The notes beneath the pieces are model-generated. The model saw only the letters and a list, made by a program, of their open reading frames with translations. It made no database searches and was not told the origin of the DNA. The position numbers and the translations under genes are program-made. A stretch of 5,651 nucleotides of DNA from JBBDIP01 sp964602455 (GTDB taxonomy: Bacteria > Bacillota > Sulfobacillia > Fermentithermobacillales > Fermentithermobacillaceae): positions 1 to 5,651 of the forward strand of contig CAZRRG010000119.1 in the NCBI GenBank assembly GCA_964602455.1. Reading direction: 5' to 3'. This document shows, piece by piece, positions 1 to 5,638 of this stretch. Every line of letters starts with the position of its first letter. The stretch's first letter is position 1.

Positions 1-2
1 GG

Positions 3-725
3 GTTCTGGGTTCCAGCGCCAAGCAGATGCAGGCCGGCAACGTGCTCGGTGACTTCCTCACGGGGCTCATCGAAAAGCTCCCCGAGGCCATCAGGGCTCT
101 TATGGGGATAGTCCCGGGACTGTCGCCTGTCGACACCCTTGTCCAGAGCAAACTCGGCTTCTGGATGGCCATCGCCCTTCCCATCTATGGTTGCCTCCTG
201 GCTGTCGCGGCGGTGACGCGTGAGGTTGACCGCGGGACCGCGGACTTCCTCTTCGCGCTGCCGGTGGAACGAAAACACGTTATCGTTGCCCGTTGGGGCG
301 TCATGGTCACCAATGTGATGGTTGTAGCGGTCACCACTTGGGCGGCGCTGTCGGGCGGTCTCATGGCCGGTGGAGTCCAGGGAAACCTACGGGGGTACTT
401 CTGGATATTTGTCCAGGCCGCGCTCTTGGGAGTAGCAATAGGTTCGCTTGCCCTGCTCGCCTCCATGTGGTCCCGCGACTACGAGAGGGCTATGAAGAGG
501 TCTCTCGGCGCTGTCTTGCTCCTGTTCGCAACCGATATGGGCATGGAGATGGCGGGACTGCCGGTGGCGTTGCGATCGGTCAACCCGTATCACTATTTCA
601 GCACGCTCGAGCCGCTAATGCGCAGCGGACCGATGGTGCGCGAGGCCGCTGTGCTGGTTGTCGTAGCGATGGTTGCTCTTTGGGCATCCGTCCGGCTGTT
701 CTCTCAAAGACAGATAGAGGCTTAG
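3..725 (+). CDS. ABC-2 type transporter permease subunit (5'-truncated by window edge)
   Basis: This is a membrane subunit of an ABC exporter acting in the cytoplasmic membrane. The frame is open to the window edge. The first in-frame ATG (base 27) is probably internal: aligned with the next gene, its LPEAIRAL segment falls about 34 residues earlier than MPPAFRAL there, so an N-terminal region with the first membrane helix is missing. Counting from that ATG, hydrophobic segments lie near residues 44-63, 91-112, 124-147, 158-174 and 206-224. The loop after the first visible helix carries the ABC-2 hallmark REVDRGTADFLFALPV (65-80) followed by R82 and the ARW at 88-90. A DYERAM motif (151-156) matches DYPRST in the neighbour. 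The gene is followed after 13 nt by that homologous permease, so the two probably pair as a heterodimer. The substrate is unknown. Family assignment is firm; the true start cannot be seen. Confidence 0.85.
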   Translation, partial: VLGSSAKQMQAGNVLGDFLTGLIEKLPEAIRALMGIVPGLSPVDTLVQSKLGFWMAIALPIYGCLLAVAAVTREVDRGTADFLFALPVERKHVIVARWGVMVTNVMVVAVTTWAALSGGLMAGGVQGNLRGYFWIFVQAALLGVAIGSLALLASMWSRDYERAMKRSLGAVLLLFATDMGMEMAGLPVALRSVNPYHYFSTLEPLMRSGPMVREAAVLVVVAMVALWASVRLFSQRQIEA

Positions 726-738
726 GGGGGCGGAGCAG

Positions 739-1533
739 ATGGTGCTACTGAAGCAACAGTGGCGGGCCGATCGCTGGACCGTCCTCACATGGTGCGTTGT
801 GGTGGCATTCCTTACTTGGATGGCCTCCGGCCTGTACAAAGTGCTCAATGAGTCGGGGCTATTGACCCAGTTCCAGAACCTTGTCCTAACGATGCCGCCT
901 GCTTTCCGGGCGCTCTTTGGAACCGAGGACTTCAACCTTTTCGGGACGTTTGTGGCCTCGATCGAGTACAACGCGCTCATGGCCATAACTTTCATGATCT
1001 TCGTGGCTACCTACGTGCCGGGGCTTATCAGCAAGGAAGTAGACCAGCGCAGTTCCGAGTTCTTGCTTTCCTTGCCGGTGAAAAGGAGTATGGTTCTGGC
1101 GTCGAGGTGGCTTTCGATGGCTCTGTCGTTGGCGATTATCACGGTGGTCCAGTGGGCCACCCTCCTCATTGTGACCGGAGAACAGGCTCAGCCGGTCCCG
1201 TATCTGTGGGCCAGCATCAACATGTACCTGCTGTTCCTACAAGTAGGAACGCTTCTGCTCCTGGTGTCCGTCTTCGTGGACGACTACCCGAGGTCGACCG
1301 CAGTCTGCGCCGGACTCGTGGTGCTCCTGTTCTTCTACCACGGGATGACCGAGGAAGCTACAGGGTTGCTCTCGGCTGTGAGGAAGGGGCTGCCCTTTGC
1401 CCGGTTCGACCCCGGCTCCGTCATCGGAAACGGAGTGGTCCCGGTGATCGACATGACCCTACTCGCGCTGGGCACGGCAGCGATCCTTCTCATGGCGGTC
1501 TGGGCGTTCGACAGAAAGCAGGTAGCGGGCTAG
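739..1533 (+). CDS. ABC-2 type transporter permease subunit, second paralogue
   Basis: This is a complete 264-residue integral membrane protein, the second permease of the exporter. Six hydrophobic segments are visible near residues 15-33, 78-96, 124-146, 158-180, 187-203 and 234-256, the usual ABC-2 topology and length. The cytoplasmic loop KEVDQRSSEFLLSLPVKR (99-116) corresponds to the REVDRGTADFLFALPV loop of the preceding protein, and DDYPRS (181-186) corresponds to its RDYERA. The two genes are therefore diverged tandem paralogues and probably form a heterodimer. The ATG is preceded by a G-rich run (GGGGGG at 725-730, 8 nt upstream), an atypical but usable ribosome binding site that overlaps the end of the previous gene's stop codon. 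The regulator gene starts 2 nt after the stop, so translation is likely coupled. The cargo cannot be deduced. Confidence 0.88.
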   Translation: MVLLKQQWRADRWTVLTWCVVVAFLTWMASGLYKVLNESGLLTQFQNLVLTMPPAFRALFGTEDFNLFGTFVASIEYNALMAITFMIFVATYVPGLISKEVDQRSSEFLLSLPVKRSMVLASRWLSMALSLAIITVVQWATLLIVTGEQAQPVPYLWASINMYLLFLQVGTLLLLVSVFVDDYPRSTAVCAGLVVLLFFYHGMTEEATGLLSAVRKGLPFARFDPGSVIGNGVVPVIDMTLLALGTAAILLMAVWAFDRKQVAG

Positions 1534-1535
1534 AA

Positions 1536-1931
1536 ATGTGGTTTCACATCGATCCGTCCAGCGGGATTCCCATATACCGTCAGATCACTGACCAGGTCAG
1601 GCAAGCCATCGCGGGCGGGACCCTGCGCCCGGGGGACCGCTTGCCTCCTGTCAGGGACCTGGCAGTGGAGCTCGCAGTCAACCCCAACACTATTGCCAAG
1701 GCGTATCAGGACCTTGAGCGGGACGGGGTCATTGAGACGTCTCGCGGACGGGGGACTTATGTTTCGTCCGCCAAGCCGTCGGTCCCCGAAAGCGAGCGCG
1801 CAAGGCGCCTCCGCCCGGTCATAGACAGGCTGATCGCGGAAGCATACTTGCTTGGCATCTCCGAGGAAGACCTTGGACGGCTACTGCAGGAACGCTTGGC
1901 CGAAAGGAGGAGGGACAAGCACGATGAGTGA
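1536..1931 (+). CDS. GntR family transcriptional regulator, YtrA-like subfamily
   Basis: This 131-residue cytoplasmic DNA-binding protein probably controls its own exporter operon. Residues about 10-77 form the GntR winged helix-turn-helix: IPIYRQITDQV (11-21), the conserved GGTLRPGDRLPPVRDLA (27-43), the recognition-helix region VNPNTIAKAYQDLERDGVI (48-66) and the wing SRGRGTYV (69-76). Only about 50 residues follow, mostly charged helix. This short tail lacks the ligand-binding domains of FadR or HutC proteins and is typical of the YtrA group, which is usually encoded with ABC transporters and senses cell-envelope antibiotics or related stress. The frame is open far upstream (to base 1107), but that extension lies inside the permease gene and the GntR fold begins at MWFHIDPSSG. 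The ATG at 1536, 2 nt after the permease stop, is therefore chosen although its ribosome site is weak; translation probably depends on coupling. Its last 8 nt overlap the ATPase gene. The ligand is unknown. Confidence 0.92.
   Translation: MWFHIDPSSGIPIYRQITDQVRQAIAGGTLRPGDRLPPVRDLAVELAVNPNTIAKAYQDLERDGVIETSRGRGTYVSSAKPSVPESERARRLRPVIDRLIAEAYLLGISEEDLGRLLQERLAERRRDKHDE
1903..1914 (+). promoter_or_regulatory. Ribosome binding site of the ABC ATPase gene
   Basis: AAAGGAGGAGGG lies inside the 3' end of the regulator gene, with its last base 9 nt before the ATG at 1924. It is one of the strongest Shine-Dalgarno matches in the window. It supports the start at 1924 over the in-frame ATG at 1852, which would add 24 residues with no resemblance to an ABC ATPase. 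Confidence 0.8.
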
Positions 1932-2811
1932 GCTTGCAGTCTCGCTTAGCCGAGTGCGGAAGCGCTACGGGAACCGCACTGCTCTGGATGGGTTCGACCT
2001 GCAGGTCAAGAAGGGTTCATTTCACGCTCTGCTTGGCCCAAACGGTTCGGGGAAAACCACAACCCTGAGGATGCTTCTTGGGTTCATCACGCCGGATGAA
2101 GGAAGTGGGAGCGTGCTGGGGTATCATCTCGGTCCCGGCTATCCCCCGGTGGACCTAAAGTCGCGAATCGGATACGTCCCCGAACGACCGGCGCTATACG
2201 AGAGCATGACCGGACGCGAGATACTTGCATTTGCCCGGGGGCTGAACCCTCGTTGGGATGAGAAGGCGGAAAAAAGGTATTTGGACCTGTTCGGCTTGCC
2301 CCTGGATGTGAGAGTTCGCCATATGTCTACCGGTGTCAGGGCCCAGCTGTCGCTTACCCTCGCCATGGCCGCCCGCCCAGAGCTGCTGGTATTGGATGAG
2401 CCTACCCGGGGCCTAGATGCCGCGCAGCGGTTCCGTTATCTTCAGGCGCTGGTCGAAGATTGCATGGAAGATGGCCGCACAGTGCTCCTCTCCAGTCACG
2501 ACCTCTATCAAATGGAACGCATGGCGGACCACGTAACCATCATTGCGTCCGGCAAGGCCGTGCTGGCGGGGGACCTCGATTCCATAAAGGAGTCGGAGAA
2601 GCGCGTGCGCATCGCAGGCCATATCTCGGCAGAAGCCCTGTCAGGGCTGCCCGGGGCCAGGAAGGTCACTGCCGGTGATGCAGGTTTTCTGGTGCACGTT
2701 AGCGGAGGAGCGGATGCTTTCATCGACGCCCTCCGGGAGTTGGCCGGCGTGCGCGGTTTTGACGTGATAGACCAGAGCCTGGAGGAGATCTTCCTCAGCT
2801 ACGCCGAGTAG
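1924..2811 (+). CDS. ABC transporter ATP-binding protein of the exporter
   Basis: This 295-residue nucleotide-binding subunit energises the exporter formed with the two upstream permeases. Visible motifs are Walker A GPNGSGKTT (38-46), a Q-loop region IGYVPER (82-88) with E87 in place of Gln, a divergent signature MSTGVRAQ (134-141) in place of LSGGQ, Walker B LLVLDEP (154-160) with catalytic E159, the D-loop GLD (163-165) and the switch His H192 in SSHDL. After about residue 220 comes an extra 75-residue C-terminal domain ending in SLEEIFLSY, as in the DrrA/BcrA/YtrB type of exporter ATPases. The variant Q-loop and signature are, from memory, common in that group and do not imply loss of activity. 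The gene overlaps the regulator by 8 nt and has a strong ribosome site, so it is co-translated with it. A single ATPase gene suggests a homodimer serving a permease heterodimer, unless another ATPase lies upstream of the window. Confidence 0.93.
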   Translation: MSELAVSLSRVRKRYGNRTALDGFDLQVKKGSFHALLGPNGSGKTTTLRMLLGFITPDEGSGSVLGYHLGPGYPPVDLKSRIGYVPERPALYESMTGREILAFARGLNPRWDEKAEKRYLDLFGLPLDVRVRHMSTGVRAQLSLTLAMAARPELLVLDEPTRGLDAAQRFRYLQALVEDCMEDGRTVLLSSHDLYQMERMADHVTIIASGKAVLAGDLDSIKESEKRVRIAGHISAEALSGLPGARKVTAGDAGFLVHVSGGADAFIDALRELAGVRGFDVIDQSLEEIFLSYAE

Positions 2812-2833
2812 GCCCAAGACCTTCGGCTACTCG
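2805..2833. terminator. Possible hairpin at the convergent gene ends
   Basis: CGAGTAG (2805-2811) and CTACTCG (2827-2833) form a perfect 7-bp inverted repeat around a 15-nt loop. Each arm contains the stop codon of one of the two convergent genes, and both genes end in a Glu codon followed by TAG. The structure could act in both directions. However, there is no T-run on either side, the loop is long and the stem is not especially GC-rich, so a classical intrinsic terminator is doubtful. Confidence 0.3.
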
Positions 2834-3474
2834 TGGATGACTACCTTGGTCTGTTGCGGGATGTTGTCGTAGATCCACTTGGCGTCCTCAATAGCCAGCC
2901 TCACGCAGCCGTGGGATGCGGGCTGGCCCAGCTTCTCCGCCTCTTCGGGAATAACCTCGCGGTTCTTATCCATCGCAAGGGAGTGGAAGAGGTAGATGCC
3001 CCAATCCTTGAAGGACACCCAGTACATTGCCCCTTGCTGGTACTTCTCGTTGAAGAACCACTCACCGCGGTTCTGGATCTCGAACGTCCCAAGGGGCGTT
3101 TCCTTGCCTTCGACCCCAGTCGAGGCAACCATCGTCTTCACGGCCTCTTCACCCTGCATGATGTACACTCTCTGATTGGTGACGTCCACGTCGATCCAGT
3201 ACGTGTCCTTGTCGGGCTTCCCGGGTGCGCCTGAGCCCGATGGATCGGTGGTTGTCGCGCCGGGATCTCCGGCGCTGCCCGGATCCTTTGCTCCGGGTGC
3301 AGCAGGGGTTTCCGGAGATGAACCGGTGTCAGGGTTGCGAGTCGAACCGGAGGGAGTGGCGGCGCCGACCTCGGGCCCCAAAAGCGCCGGGAACAATGCC
3401 CTTCCCGCGTAGAATCCGGCCAGGAGAACCACAGCAAGACCTATGAGAACCATGATTGCTGCTCGATTGCGCAC
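2827..3474 (-). CDS. Membrane-anchored L,D-transpeptidase (YkuD domain)
   Basis: This is a 215-residue cell-envelope enzyme of the YkuD family, which forms 3-3 peptide cross-links in peptidoglycan or attaches proteins to it. Residues about 7-27 are a hydrophobic signal anchor after a short basic N-terminus (MRNR), with no lipobox Cys. Residues about 35-90 are a low-complexity linker rich in Pro, Gly, Ser, Thr and Asp, which would place the catalytic domain out in the wall. The YkuD domain runs from about 91 to the end, starting with YWIDVDVTNQRVYIM. It carries TPLGTFEI (126-133), H164 in FHSLAMD, and the catalytic SHGCVRL (187-193) with H188 and nucleophile C190. All key residues are present. 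No LysM or peptidoglycan-binding domain is seen. The start codon is GTG, supported by a well-placed GGAGGT; the in-frame ATG at codon 8 lies inside the membrane segment. The gene is monocistronic here, convergent with the ATPase gene and divergent from the VOC gene. Confidence 0.93.
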   Translation of the reverse strand: MRNRAAIMVLIGLAVVLLAGFYAGRALFPALLGPEVGAATPSGSTRNPDTGSSPETPAAPGAKDPGSAGDPGATTTDPSGSGAPGKPDKDTYWIDVDVTNQRVYIMQGEEAVKTMVASTGVEGKETPLGTFEIQNRGEWFFNEKYQQGAMYWVSFKDWGIYLFHSLAMDKNREVIPEEAEKLGQPASHGCVRLAIEDAKWIYDNIPQQTKVVIHE

Positions 3475-3480
3475 CGGTTA

Positions 3481-3486
3481 ACCTCC
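3481..3486 (-). promoter_or_regulatory. Ribosome binding site of the L,D-transpeptidase gene
   Basis: On the minus strand GGAGGT occurs 6 nt before the GTG at 3474-3472. It decides the start in favour of this GTG rather than the ATG seven codons downstream, which has no comparable site. Confidence 0.8.
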
Positions 3487-3493
3487 GCTTGTC

Positions 3494-3513
3494 CAGGCCG
3501 TGGGTGAGGCCTG
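3494..3513. repeat. Inverted repeat upstream of the L,D-transpeptidase
   Basis: CAGGCC (3494-3499) and GGCCTG (3508-3513) form a perfect 6-bp inverted repeat with an 8-nt spacer, ending 7 nt upstream of the transpeptidase ribosome site. It could be a dimeric repressor operator or an RNA stem-loop in the leader that affects access to the ribosome site. The arms are short, so chance is possible in GC-rich DNA. Confidence 0.35.
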
Positions 3514-3712
3514 TTGGCATCCATCTGGAACGCTTCTAGCCAATCTTCTAATCAACATAATAGGTGGACAAGGCTCCTTAGAGCAATAGCAGACCTCTCC
3601 AACGCCGTCTCTGTCGCGTGGGCGGCAGCGCGCAAGGGCTGATCGCTATTCCATCCACAAGGTGAAGGCCAAGGCGACAGGGAAACCTCAAAGTAGGGAG
3701 GAGGACACCACT

Positions 3713-4099
3713 ATGAACATCACTTTCGGCCATGTGGGCCTAGTGGTTTCAGACCTGGACCGTTCGATCCGGTTCTACTGCGATGTGATGGGGATGAAAG
3801 CGCTGGAGAGGTACCCTGATACAGGACGCGGTGTGGAAATCGCGTTCGTTGGCAGCGACTGCAGCGCGTTGGAACTGCTCTGTTACACCGATCCCGAGAG
3901 GAGAAACCGCGCGGACCAGGGCCGCCTTGACCACTTTGCCTGGTACGTCGACGACATCGCCGCCGCCATGGAGCATTTAGCGAAGAAAGGCGTTGTCTTC
4001 AGGCCGGGCGATCCGTTGAAAGTCCTGGATGGACGCATGATCGCCTACACAACCGGGCCCGACGGCGAGCGGGTGGAACTGGTTCAGAGGGTCAAGTAG
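3713..4099 (+). CDS. VOC superfamily (glyoxalase/bleomycin-resistance fold) metalloprotein
   Basis: This 128-residue cytoplasmic protein of the vicinal-oxygen-chelate fold has two beta-alpha-beta-beta-beta modules (about 1-58 and 70-126). The first opens with FGHVGLVVSDLDRSIRFY (5-22), the second with LDHFAWYVDDI (72-82), and it ends with TGPDGERVELVQ (114-125). The four expected metal ligands appear to be present: H7, E54, H74 and E122. This His/Glu/His/Glu set is seen in glyoxalase I and methylmalonyl-CoA epimerase-type members, so an isomerase, lyase or epimerase is likelier than a metal-free binding protein. The exact reaction cannot be read. The ATG at 3713 is chosen because GGGAGGAGG (3696-3704) sits 8 nt upstream and the VOC fold starts at once. 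An upstream in-frame GTG (3662) lacks a ribosome site and would add 17 unlike residues. It is followed after 54 nt by the M81 hydrolase gene, probably in one operon, so it may act on a related metabolite. Confidence 0.88.
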   Translation: MNITFGHVGLVVSDLDRSIRFYCDVMGMKALERYPDTGRGVEIAFVGSDCSALELLCYTDPERRNRADQGRLDHFAWYVDDIAAAMEHLAKKGVVFRPGDPLKVLDGRMIAYTTGPDGERVELVQRVK

Positions 4100-4112
4100 T
4101 TGCAGGAGCGCT

Positions 4113-4157
4113 ATGTTTGGTTTCCGAATAACTGAGTTGGGAGGCGAAGCGAAGTGA
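4113..4157 (+). CDS. Possible 14-residue leader ORF overlapping the M81 gene start
   Basis: An ATG at 4113 opens a 14-codon frame (MFGFRITELGGEAK) ending in TGA at 4155-4157. That stop overlaps the GTG start of the next gene in a GTGA arrangement. GCAGGAG (4102-4108) precedes the ATG, but with only 4 nt of spacing, shorter than ideal. If translated, it would couple ribosomes onto the M81 start. It shows no run of a single amino acid typical of attenuator peptides, and a frame this short can easily arise by chance. Confidence 0.25.
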   Translation: MFGFRITELGGEAK

Positions 4158-5638
4158 GAATTGCGATAGCAGGCTTTTCGGATGAGACTTGTACCTTCAC
4201 CAAGGAGCCGACCGGCATAGACCGCTTCGAACCGGCCACAAAGCGTGGACAGGCGATCCTGGACGAAGCGCGAGGAATTCCCAACTACATAAACGGGTTC
4301 ATGAAGGTTCTTGAGGCGGAAGGAGCCGAGATGGTACCGCTGGTCAATGCCCAGAAGACGGCGGGAGGCTTCTCCAGCTGGCTCACAACCGAGTGCTTCG
4401 ATAAGTATGCCAACGAGATCGCAGATAGGGCAAAGTCAGCCGGACCACTGGATGGAGTGCTGCTTGCCCTGCACGGCGCCATGGCGGTCACAGGTGTCCC
4501 TAGGCCTGAGGCCGAGATCTGCCGTAGGGTGCGCAAGGTGGTGGGCGATGCCCCCATCATGGTCACACTGGACCTTCACGCCAACGAGGATCAGGAGCTG
4601 GCCGACGTCGCTGACGCCGTCTTCATCCTCAAGACCTACCCTCACGTCGACTCCGAGGAGACCGGCGAGATAGCGGCCAAGTGCATGGTTGAGACCGTCA
4701 GGGGCAACTTCAAACCCACCATGGCTTGCAGGCGACCCGGGATCCTCTCCGCAAGCATCTACCAGGCCTCGTCCTTCCATCCAATGAAGGATATCTATGA
4801 CCGCGCCAAGGAGTGGGAGAAGAAGCCGGGTGTGTACTGCGTCTCCGTCGCCCCGGGCTACGCTTACGCGGATGTAGTTGACGCCGGCATGAGCATATTC
4901 GTTGTTACCAACAACGATATGGCCCTCACTGAGAAGATCGCCCAAGATATGTCCGACTTTGCCTGGACTCTGCGGGAGTCGTTCGCTGCACCGCTTCCCG
5001 GCACCGAGGAGGCTGTCGCCTTGGCGATGAAGGCGGTCGCCGAGGGCAACGGTCCGGTGGTTATCGCCGACGGCGCGGACCGGATCGGCGACAGCACATA
5101 TGTGCTGGAAGAACTCCTAAGAGTAGGCGCCAAGAACTGGGGTATCCCCGGAATCTGCGATCCCAAGGCAGCCAAGTGGCTCGAGCAGAACGCTAAGGTG
5201 GGTCAGACGGTCACCGTCACCATAGGCGGCTGGTACGGCGAGTTCTCCAACAAGCCTATCGAGGTGACCGGCAAGGTGCACTTCATGGGCAGGCCGGTCT
5301 ACAAGCTCGTGGGACCCATGGGCCGCGGCGCCACCGTGCGCGACGGTTTCATCTGCACGCTCGACCTGGGCGACGGCCGCTTTGTGGTAGTGTCCGAGAG
5401 GATGCGGGGGGCCAACGATTCCGCCGGCTTCACCGCCGCGGGAATCGACTACACCAAACTCGACATCATCGTCCTGAAGGACCGCGTCCACCACAGGGCT
5501 TACTGGGACAGCGTGGCAAAGACCGACATACGCACCAGCGTCCCCGGCGAGGGACCCGCCGACCTGTCTACGCTGCACTACGAGAACATCGAGAAAGACA
5601 TCTATCCCGTTGGGGAGAAGTGGCGTAAGCAGGACTAG
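4154..5638 (+). CDS. M81 family metallohydrolase (MlrC-like)
   Basis: This is a complete 494-residue cytoplasmic protein, the usual length for the M81/MlrC family, whose best-known member hydrolyses linearised microcystin. The N-terminal domain (about 1-290) carries the expected metal-site motifs: LHGAM (106-110, H107), TLDLHAN (138-144, D140 and H142) and YPHVDSEETG (162-171, H164). The C-terminal MlrC domain spans about 300-480. Two sites differ from the family pattern as I recall it. The N-terminal HETNTF-type motif reads DETCTF (10-15), and the DNPGGG-containing loop near 309 is shortened to ADRIGDSTY (308-316), losing about six residues including the Gly cluster. The fold is clear, but the substrate is probably not microcystin; an amide- or peptide-like metabolite is likely. 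The start is GTG, with GGGAGG (4139-4144) 9 nt upstream and the protein beginning directly with the typical RIAIAGF strand. It probably forms an operon with the VOC gene. I assign no gene symbol because the activity is unproven. Confidence 0.9.
   Translation: MRIAIAGFSDETCTFTKEPTGIDRFEPATKRGQAILDEARGIPNYINGFMKVLEAEGAEMVPLVNAQKTAGGFSSWLTTECFDKYANEIADRAKSAGPLDGVLLALHGAMAVTGVPRPEAEICRRVRKVVGDAPIMVTLDLHANEDQELADVADAVFILKTYPHVDSEETGEIAAKCMVETVRGNFKPTMACRRPGILSASIYQASSFHPMKDIYDRAKEWEKKPGVYCVSVAPGYAYADVVDAGMSIFVVTNNDMALTEKIAQDMSDFAWTLRESFAAPLPGTEEAVALAMKAVAEGNGPVVIADGADRIGDSTYVLEELLRVGAKNWGIPGICDPKAAKWLEQNAKVGQTVTVTIGGWYGEFSNKPIEVTGKVHFMGRPVYKLVGPMGRGATVRDGFICTLDLGDGRFVVVSERMRGANDSAGFTAAGIDYTKLDIIVLKDRVHHRAYWDSVAKTDIRTSVPGEGPADLSTLHYENIEKDIYPVGEKWRKQD

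Larger units (their letters stand above)
3475..3712. promoter_or_regulatory. Divergent intergenic region, presumed promoters of both flanking genes
   Basis: This is the longest non-coding stretch of the window, between the minus-strand transpeptidase and the plus-strand VOC gene. Both genes are transcribed outward, so promoters must lie here unless transcription arrives from elsewhere. The only AT-rich patch is about 3540-3565. It holds -10-like hexamers (TCTAAT at 3547-3552 and CATAAT at 3556-3561 on the plus strand, TATTAT on the minus strand), but none has a good -35 partner at 16-18 bp. An isolated TTGGCA (3514-3519) is too far from TCTAAT. No RNA gene or clear coding region is seen. Confidence 0.35.

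Noticed and set aside
293..751. Plus-strand frame of 152 codons overlapping the first permease
   Set aside because: It is an out-of-frame shadow of an unmistakable ABC-2 permease and has Arg/Gly-rich non-protein-like composition.
1107..1535. Long upstream extension of the GntR reading frame
   Set aside because: It lies entirely within the second permease in another frame, its residues resemble no known domain, and the GntR fold begins exactly at the ATG at 1536.
1852..1923. Alternative, earlier start for the ABC ATPase
   Set aside because: The extra 24 residues are a shadow of the regulator gene; the strong ribosome site points to 1924 and the family N-terminus starts there.
2833..3234. Plus-strand frame of 133 codons opposite the transpeptidase
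   Set aside because: The opposite strand has a complete YkuD domain with catalytic residues; this frame shows no motif and is an antisense shadow in GC-rich DNA.
3514..3561. Sigma-70 promoter made of TTGGCA and TCTAAT or CATAAT
   Set aside because: The spacers between these hexamers are 27 bp or more, far from the usual 16-18 bp, so no specific promoter is called.
3568..3581. AAGGCTCCTT near-palindrome in the divergent intergenic region
   Set aside because: Only four bases pair on each side of a 2-nt centre, which is easily expected by chance.
3662..3712. Upstream GTG start for the VOC protein
   Set aside because: It has no ribosome site and adds a 17-residue basic tail not expected for the family, while the ATG at 3713 has an excellent site.
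4436..4945. Minus-strand frame of 169 codons opposite the M81 gene
   Set aside because: It is a shadow of the conserved MlrC-like coding region, with no ribosome site or recognisable domain.
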